A stretch of 64,000 nucleotides of DNA, from assembly GCA_000708835.1 (NCBI GenBank), contig DF237027.1:1-64000 (forward strand), read 5' to 3'. Shown here piece after piece: positions 57,901 through 64,000 of this stretch. Source of the DNA: Klebsormidium nitens. Lineage: Eukaryota; Streptophyta; Klebsormidiophyceae; Klebsormidiales; Klebsormidiaceae. The translations under genes were made by a program, and so were the position numbers. How positions within the stretch are numbered: position 1 is the first letter of the stretch; each line of letters begins with the position of its first letter. The notes beneath the pieces were generated by a model. The model made no database searches. It worked only from the letters and a program-made list of their open reading frames with translations, and was not told the DNA's origin.

Positions 57901-60367
57901 CATGCCGTGCGTGTTGGGACTTCACAGCGATCGACGCACTTGACAGTTCAGGCGGCTTAGTCTGTCCCAGATCAAGGACGAAAATGCATCGATCATTGCA
58001 CTGCAGAAACCTGCGAAGTGCAGGAGCCGTTGGATGTCTGCTCGATCCGCATCTCGAAAGTCTCCGCAATCACTCACTTCAAATAAGTCCGCGAGTTGTA
58101 AGCCCAGTGAGCAACAAGCTGCGCTCTGTGGGGTTGGCTAAGGGGTTAAGGTGCGTCTGGGTGTAGAAAGCGCAAGTCCTCGGTTCCAGGTATCCATGAC
58201 ATCGAAAGGGTCTTTACTCTTCATTGGGCTTACTTCCACCAGATTGAGAATAACGCCACTTTGGAGGATCTTGCTGACGTGTGCAGCATGTTTCTCCGGC
58301 CGCCAGGTGTCGCACGGGGCGCTCCAGTTCATGGCGTACGAGGAGATGCGGAAGCTCGCTGTGAAGGCGCGGAGTGTGAATAGCCACCGGCCGCCGAGTG
58401 GCGGCTCCGGCAGCGGGGACTCCGAGCTGGTGAGGACTCCATCTGAGGGTATTCACATTTGTGAAAAGAGTGGGCAACTCATTTACAACATCCGTCATGC
58501 TAGCTCAACAGAGATTCTTGCCAGCCTCGATTGCTCAGCCAAACACAATCGGGTAGCAAAGGGGCCTCTTCACACGGATCAAAAACAGGCCGACGTCAGC
58601 ATGACGTGATTGGAGCATGGTCTTACGAACGTAACCCTTGACCTCTTACCTTTACCCTTAGGAGGCTTCAGCAACTTTTTGCTCCACACCTGTCGGAACC
58701 GTCGGCCTTGTACACGACACGTTTTTGACCCGTTTGCAAACTTAACCGTCACGCGTTGACATCCACTCCACACGCCTGCAGAAGTAGTGAAGCTCACCAT
58801 AGCGGCACGAAGATGCAGATGCACACGAGTTCAACCGCGCGGATTATTTGGTGTCATGCTGAGCTGAAAAGTAGGAGGGCTCTGACCATCAAGACTTTCT
58901 TCTTCTACAGAAAGCCGTCGACTTTGCAAGCATTGGTGCAGCGTCCAAGCTCTTCGCCACGGTGGTTACATATCCGACACAGGTACGTGGGCATATGCTT
59001 TTTCGCACGCTCTAACCTTTAGCGCTCAGAATGGTAAACCCTGAATCGTGGACTTTGAAGTTCAGACCCTAAGTTGTAAAGTTTTTAAGATTCTAAGCGC
59101 TCGCCTGCATCCTGCTGTCATTCATCTCGCATGAAACGTTACCAGGACTTTCAACCATTGTTCCCCTGTTCCATAAGCGACCAACTTTAAGTTAGCTAAG
59201 TTGGTCGCCAAACAAATTGGCGGGTGCCGCCGTTCTGCCTAAATAGGATGGCCAGTAGAAGCTCTTGTGTTGCATGTCCGGCCGTCTTTGCTAGGACCCT
59301 AACACCAGCATCTTCAAAATGTGCGGTTGGCTTGAGGCTTCAATCTATGGAGGAAAGCCTAATGTGTCGCTTCGCTTGCAGGTCATTCGATCGCGTCTTC
59401 AAGTGAGTTTCTCCTCGGGCCTCCGAATCAGAAGACAGGGAAATATCTTGCATCGCTTCATCACTGCTTGGATGCTACGGATCCTACAGAGTTCTAGGAT
59501 TGACTAACTTCAGACGCCGCTCTCCTGTTCCCTTCCCATTTAGACAAATGCGCAGCAGAGCACTACAACGTGTACGGATTGTGCGCCTTGTTGGCTTTTG
59601 CAAGGATCGTCAATTTTGCAAGCGTTCACCATAGGAAGCTTTCGATGAGGTCAGCTTGCGCTGCTGAGGCCGTCAGATGGTTCCAGACTTGACGGCGTCC
59701 TTTCTTAGATTCCCTTCAGTAATGGTTTGAAAAGCCTACTGATCATTTTGTCCCGCTTTTGGGAATGCAGCAACGGCCCGGGCAGATGGGCCACAAGTAC
59801 CGAAACGGCTGGCACGCGTTGCGGGAGCTACTAAAGTGAGCTCTTGAATCTCTTCGGCTCCCCTTACGTCACCAGTGATTTTAAGGGTTCACCACTTTCC
59901 CTTCGCGCCGGCCTCTAAGGGCGACGCAGCCTTTGCTGTCCCAAGTCCGAGTGGCTTGGTTTTGTTTCGCAGCTCCTTTTGACGTTTGGAATATTGAGTG
60001 TTCAAAGACGGGCTCGAATGCATTGTTTTGCAAAGGCATAGTTCCGGATGAGCATAAAATGCCCTTTCAGACCATCGCAGTAAGGGCTGGAAGCATTCTC
60101 TGCTTCTGCGGAAGTTTCTTAAGGAAGGCGGGAGCTTGAGCTGTATCATGAAACGTCTGATAACAGCGCACTTGCAAAGAACGGCGATATTTGTGTCCTG
60201 AACGACGGTCTTCTTAATATAGTCGGTTTCCTTGCAGGAACGAGGGGGCTCGTGGGTTGTACAAAGGTTTTGTGCCAAATGTGCTGCGGGTCATGCCCTC
60301 GTCAGCGATTACCTTTGTTCTTTACGAGAGCTTGATGCGGGTTCTAAAGCAGCGAGAGAAGTCCTGA
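54948..60367 (+). CDS. FOLT1: Folate-type mitochondrial-carrier-family transporter
   Basis: Exons 54948-55380, 55734-55810, 56179-56255, 56478-56574, 57072-57198, 57586-57659, 58307-58429, 58911-58982, 59382-59402, 59771-59835 and 60238-60367; all phases agree, giving 431 residues. Three carrier repeats are present. Signatures are HPLDVIKTRLQ, TNPIWVLKTRLQ and TYPTQVIRSRLQ: Trp and Gln replacing the acidic residue in repeats 2 and 3 is typical of the folate/FAD/pyrimidine carrier branch (SLC25A32, plant FOLT1). VSHGALQFMAYEEMRKL, FYRGLVPSLLL and LYKGFVPNVLRVMPSSAITF also match. FOLT1 imports folate into plastids; SLC25A32 acts in mitochondria. The first 120 residues are an unusual Ser/Glu/Ala-rich extension that does not look like a classic transit peptide. 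Exon 9 has only 21 nt (VIRSRLQ). Confidence 0.92.
58128..58200 (+). other. Degenerate tRNA-like sequence, possibly a SINE fragment
   Basis: TTGGCTAAGGGGTTAAGG resembles a polymerase III A box of a Leu/Ser-type tRNA. About 40 nt later GGTTCCAGGTATCC partly resembles a B box. There is no matching acceptor stem, so this is not a functional tRNA. It lies in intron 6 of the folate carrier gene. Confidence 0.25.
59177..59208. repeat. Perfect 11-bp inverted repeat with 10-nt loop
   Basis: GCGACCAACTT (59177-59187) pairs exactly with AAGTTGGTCGC (59198-59208), inside the intron upstream of the 21-nt exon of the folate carrier gene. Confidence 0.9.
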
Positions 60368-61349
60368 GCTTCGGAAGGATACTGAATCTGGTTTGGTGTT
60401 GGAGCGCAGTGCGTCTCATTTGCAGCTGCGCCCTTGTCAGACATCCTTCTAGAGATCATGAGAGAAGGTGTGGTCGAAGCGCCGCGCTTTGATTACATGC
60501 AAATTCAAGCACGATCGACTGGTGTATCTGCAAAGTTTCATATATCAGAACGAGGGGTTTGCAGTGGGCCGTGTTTCGAGTCCAATAACGTCATATGGCT
60601 GCACGCCGCGCAATACGCTCACATTTTAGTTTGAAATAGGTATACTATGATACGTTCAATCTGCCGCGCATGATGCAGAGGGGCACAATATCTGCATTAT
60701 AGTACTATATTATATCATTGCTCACGCGGTCTTGATTGGATCTCGACGGCGAATCTACGAGTTCGTGTACGTGCTTGCATGCCTGCGCAGACCCAACGTG
60801 CACCATGACCGTCCGGGGATGTGTGTGATCGCGGGCATGCCATAAATTAATGATGATGCCTTATGGGGACATCAAGCTATAGCCCGGCGCGGCGCCCATG
60901 ATAAGGCCGTCGTCACATATATAATCATCTTGCATGCGCGCGGCATATGGTGCATGCACCGTTCAGCTTGATGATCATGTGCATAACCGGAGATGTCGTG
61001 TACAGCTCTTTGCATGACTTCAAGCGCAGCATGGGAACTCCGACATAACTCAAGCGCTGACGGCTTGAAAGTGCCGTACGGTATATGGGCCGACCACTTC
61101 GAAGTTTCGAGGCAGCCGAGCGCTTGGCCGTGGCGCCACCGACGGATATCAAGGCCCGAGAATAGGACTGGCATCAGATATGCCTCTATCGATTACCAGA
61201 TACCTGGTAAAGCAGACCAATATAATAAATCCTTCAAGCAAGCGTTCGATCAATCACCAATTGCTTCAATGTACTCAGACTGGTCAGCTGACCCCAAGAG
61301 TTATCTATGTGCAGGCAGGACGATCGCTGTTTGATCCTTGCTGACGAAC
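60368..61349. other. Convergent 3' intergenic region
   Basis: Between the folate carrier and molybdenum cofactor sulfurase stop codons. No exon is supported. About 60650-61000 is rich in TGCATG/GCATGC words (for example 60931 and 60951) and short AT-rich runs. Confidence 0.4.
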
Positions 61350-64000
61350 TTAAGAGCTGGCTGACAACTCGCTCCCACATCGAAGCACGTTCGGCCACCT
61401 CTTTCGAAGCCAGTCTCGATGGCCCAAACCCTTCCCGCGCCCTGGCTTGGGATTCTCAACGTCTCCTTGACTCCTCCCTGGTTCGTGGTTGAGCAAGATG
61501 CCGAAGAGGAGCTTTCCCTGCCGGAAAAGAACATGGCTTTAGCAACTTGCTTCGTCCTTCCGTCAATTATAAACAACATGCCGATTGTTACACGCCATGT
61601 ACTTGAGAGGTCAGTTTCCTCTAGTGATTCAAAGGTCGATTGGCTATCCAGACTTGAAGAGATGAGCAACAATCTTGAAAGCAAAGGCGTTACGGAGCAG
61701 ACTCTTAATGTCGAACCACGTGTCAAAGACGGTCCCAGCTTCTAAAAAGAAGGTACATACACGAAAGCCTACAGCTTACAAAAAGACTCTGGCCGACTCC
61801 CAGCAATATCTCTGAACCGATCTTCAGAGCTTCTGTCCATCAAGTCTTAGAGCTGACTTGTTCACAGCTCGTCCGGAAGAACATTCCAAACAATGTTCGT
61901 CCCACGCAAGGTTCAGAGTGAAGGCCCGGGCTCTCACCTTATTGCGACGGAAGGATGCCAGCGCCAGGAGGGGCTCGTTGCCGCCCTTCTCGCCCGTCTT
62001 CTGGTCGACCGTGATCATTGAACATCGGCTGCAGCCGCCAATGACCTGACAGAAGGCCGACGAGAAAGATGAGACGGAGGACTAGCATGCAAGTCTTGTT
62101 TGCTCGGCATTCTTATCCAGAGCAGAAAGTCAGAGGACCAGCTTGATAGAAGGTCTGTATCTTAAAAGGGCCTCTGATTTTAGCTCTTTCACGCTTTCGC
62201 ACGAAGCTCCTGGCAAAGTTCTCCACGGTGGGGCATTTTGAGCACAATCAGGATTCAGCAAAAGCAGAAGACTTCCAGAATCCTTTACTACCGACAAGCC
62301 ACTTGCAGCATAGTCAAAAACCACTTCACCTACTCGCTGTAAGAGCAGGTGTCACGTATTGCCGATCGAGTCAGTAAGGTCCGCCGAAATTCAACCTCAA
62401 AAGGTGCTCTCACAACGGCAACACAGCCAGCAGTTGCGAAACTCTTCGAGGCTCAGAGTACCATTGCTGTTGATCGGCGCATTCATCAGCGACTTTCTTT
62501 TACTGCGGCTGGTCATTGGGCGCGAGCCCCTCACCCCGAATTGCTGACCGGCGATCCGGACCTGCTGCCACGTGTCCTCCTCGAACGGTTCCAGACCCCG
62601 GACGACGAGGTTCGGCCGGAACCTCTCCGGCTCCAAAACCTCCAAACCCCGACTACCTTTCTTTTTATCCCCCGACCGTCCGTCCGTTTCTACCATTCGC
62701 CGGTTGAGCTCTTCCACGCTCGCCGTGTTCACGAGCAGAAACTGCCCCTCGTTCGCGAACCCTAAACTGCTGTCTAGCTGCTCGTCTGCTGTAGTATTTA
62801 CCTTTCTATTCTCGTTTGTCTGCGCTGCAGACGTGTGATGCGGGCTGGCTATTTCGGATTGTTGCTTGAGCTTATGAGGTGTTTGTCTATGTACAGTGCG
62901 GGATCTGGGCTGTTGTCTGACTAGGGTACAAGGGATGCCCAAAGCGTCCGAGAACCAGGAGGAAATCTCAGGACCGTACGCATCCGCGCCGGGCCTGCGG
63001 AGAAGAAACCTAACTCATGCAAACAGGAACTTTTTTGAGCAGGATCGGATCTGCCGTCTGACGTCTGGTGTCCCTCTGCTCATAAACTGGTCACTGGAAT
63101 CTAGGGCACGCTTTCTAGCCGCACTGAGGAAAGAAAGACGAGAAGAAAAACAGAAACTGCTACTTGCCTGTCATCTGCCTCTGAACATCATCACACATGT
63201 AGCATCAGAGATCACGGGTTCTTGGAAAGCCCCTGGCTTGGCAACGGAGAAGGAACCAGCGCTTCTATCCTCAGTTTCACTAAGCAGACCACAAAGCAGT
63301 GGCTTCGAACTTCGAGATGTTGGTGGCGAGATACGATTCAGTCTAGCTATATAAGCCACATTCTATCCCCTCAAAAAGATTTTAACCTAGGGAGAAATAG
63401 AATCAAACCCTCATCAATGCAGAAGGCAAGATGGACAGCTTTTGAACGCAGACAAGCTCCCGACGAGCATGAGTCCCTAGAGTATTGCGCCACTGAACGA
63501 ATGGACTCACCGGTCTCCACAAACTTGTACGGTTCCGTCGAGTGTCGCCCTTGGGCGCGAGTGCAGTGGAACAAGTAGCGCATCTTGCATGGCACGTGAC
63601 GTCACACGGAGGTGGCCCGCTTCTAGGTCGATCGAGGCTTGCAGCGTGCATAGAGCGGGTACCTGTGGCGGGGCGTGAGGAAGGCGGGTAAGCAGACAGA
63701 CACCAAATGGCGTGTTTTGGACGTCCGAAATGTTTGCGTAATAGTCCGTAAGTAGTAAAACGACAAGCCCCACGTCGAGGCTTGATGACAAACTCCTTGG
63801 TGGCACCACGCTTGGAAGGTATCCAGATCAATAAGAAGTGAACAGACTGAAGGCTTACAGAAGTACTCACACATATCTGCGTCAGACGCTAACAATTATC
63901 AATGAGGCAGGAACAAGCTTCAGAACATGATAAAACTAAAACGTCGCCTCTTTGCCTAGTGGGGAGGGCGATAAAGCTCTCACCTTCTTCTGCGTCAACC
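61350..64000 (-). CDS. MOCOS: Molybdenum cofactor sulfurase, C-terminal MOSC part (gene continues past the right edge)
   Basis: Molybdenum cofactor sulfurase (plant ABA3) uses an N-terminal cysteine-desulfurase domain and a C-terminal MOSC domain to add the terminal sulfur to the cofactor of aldehyde oxidase and xanthine dehydrogenase. Visible minus-strand exons in coding order: 63984 to beyond 64000, 63511-63662, 62535-62994, 61938-62045 and 61350-61517, with consistent phases. They encode LTQKK at the edge, ASIDLEAGHLRVTSRAM, VQVCGDR, ISSWFSDALGIPCTLVR, FANEGQFLLVNTASVEELNR, LEPERFRPNLVVRGLEPFEE, IGGCSRCSMITVDQ, EPLLALASFRRNK and GKLLFGILLN. The GGCxRC cysteines and the R-P-N-L-V-V segment are MOSC-family features. 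After GILLN there is a basic tail of about 45 residues not typical of ABA3. The desulfurase half must lie to the right of the window, so a free-standing mARC-like MOSC protein is not strictly excluded, though SWFSDALG and FANEGQF favour the sulfurase. Confidence 0.9.

Noticed and set aside
61419-61745. A 108-codon plus-strand frame starting MAQTLPAPWL
   Set aside because: It overlaps antisense to the last exon of the molybdenum cofactor sulfurase, whose GKLLFGILLN match is specific.
1-64000. CRISPR arrays, bacterial operons, rRNA genes and phage or viral genes
   Set aside because: None seen; the tandem repeats present are exon-edge copies or microsatellites and the genes are spliced nuclear genes.

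Overview
This is eukaryotic nuclear DNA from the green lineage. Nearly every gene is split by GT-AG introns and most proteins are plant-type: a plastid-type pyruvate dehydrogenase E1-alpha, an ABA3-type molybdenum cofactor sulfurase, a FOLT1-type folate carrier and an IST1-like protein with the plant-type C-terminal end. Balanced base composition, compact genes and a large LRR membrane protein without a kinase suggest a streptophyte alga; Klebsormidium is my best guess, by inference and not by search. I see no bacterial operons, CRISPR arrays, rRNA or intact tRNA genes.

I built eleven gene models by joining open reading frames at splice sites and checking that phases agree across every junction. 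Left to right they are: (1) LRR ectodomain joined to an XK-related-like multipass domain, +, 824-4363; (2) small single-exon membrane-anchored protein, -, 6534-7199; (3) mRNA cap guanine-N7 methyltransferase, +, 7894-14220; (4) unknown multipass protein, +, 15700-20179; (5) unknown 168-residue hydrophobic protein in nine small exons, -, 21429-24405; (6) IST1/ESCRT-III-like, +, 25853-29810; (7) unknown 1092-residue charged protein in 13 exons, -, 30984-42906, with a sequence gap in one intron; (8) TMEM97/EXPERA-like, +, 45088-47277; (9) plastid-type PDH E1-alpha, -, 48637-53776; (10) folate-type mitochondrial-carrier-family protein, +, 54948-60367; (11) C-terminal part of molybdenum cofactor sulfurase, -, 61350 to beyond the right edge. 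Orientation alternates almost perfectly, so most intergenic regions are shared 5' regions or shared 3' regions.

The most unusual structural signal is a recurring intron architecture. In at least three genes (3, 4 and 7), the intron next to an exon carries one to four decaying tandem copies of that exon's edge together with its splice site. Six cases copy an exon head with its 3' splice site upstream of the real exon; one copies an exon tail with its 5' splice site downstream. Several of these echoes, if spliced in, would stop translation quickly. The most unusual protein is gene 1, where a plant-style LRR ectodomain is joined to a membrane module resembling the XKR phospholipid-scramblase family.

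Other non-genic structure: a MITE-like element with perfect 17-bp terminal inverted repeats (43215-43622), a second repeat family beside it, perfect intronic hairpins, an assembly gap flanked by identical 56-bp direct repeats, and intergenic islands rich in TGCATG words.
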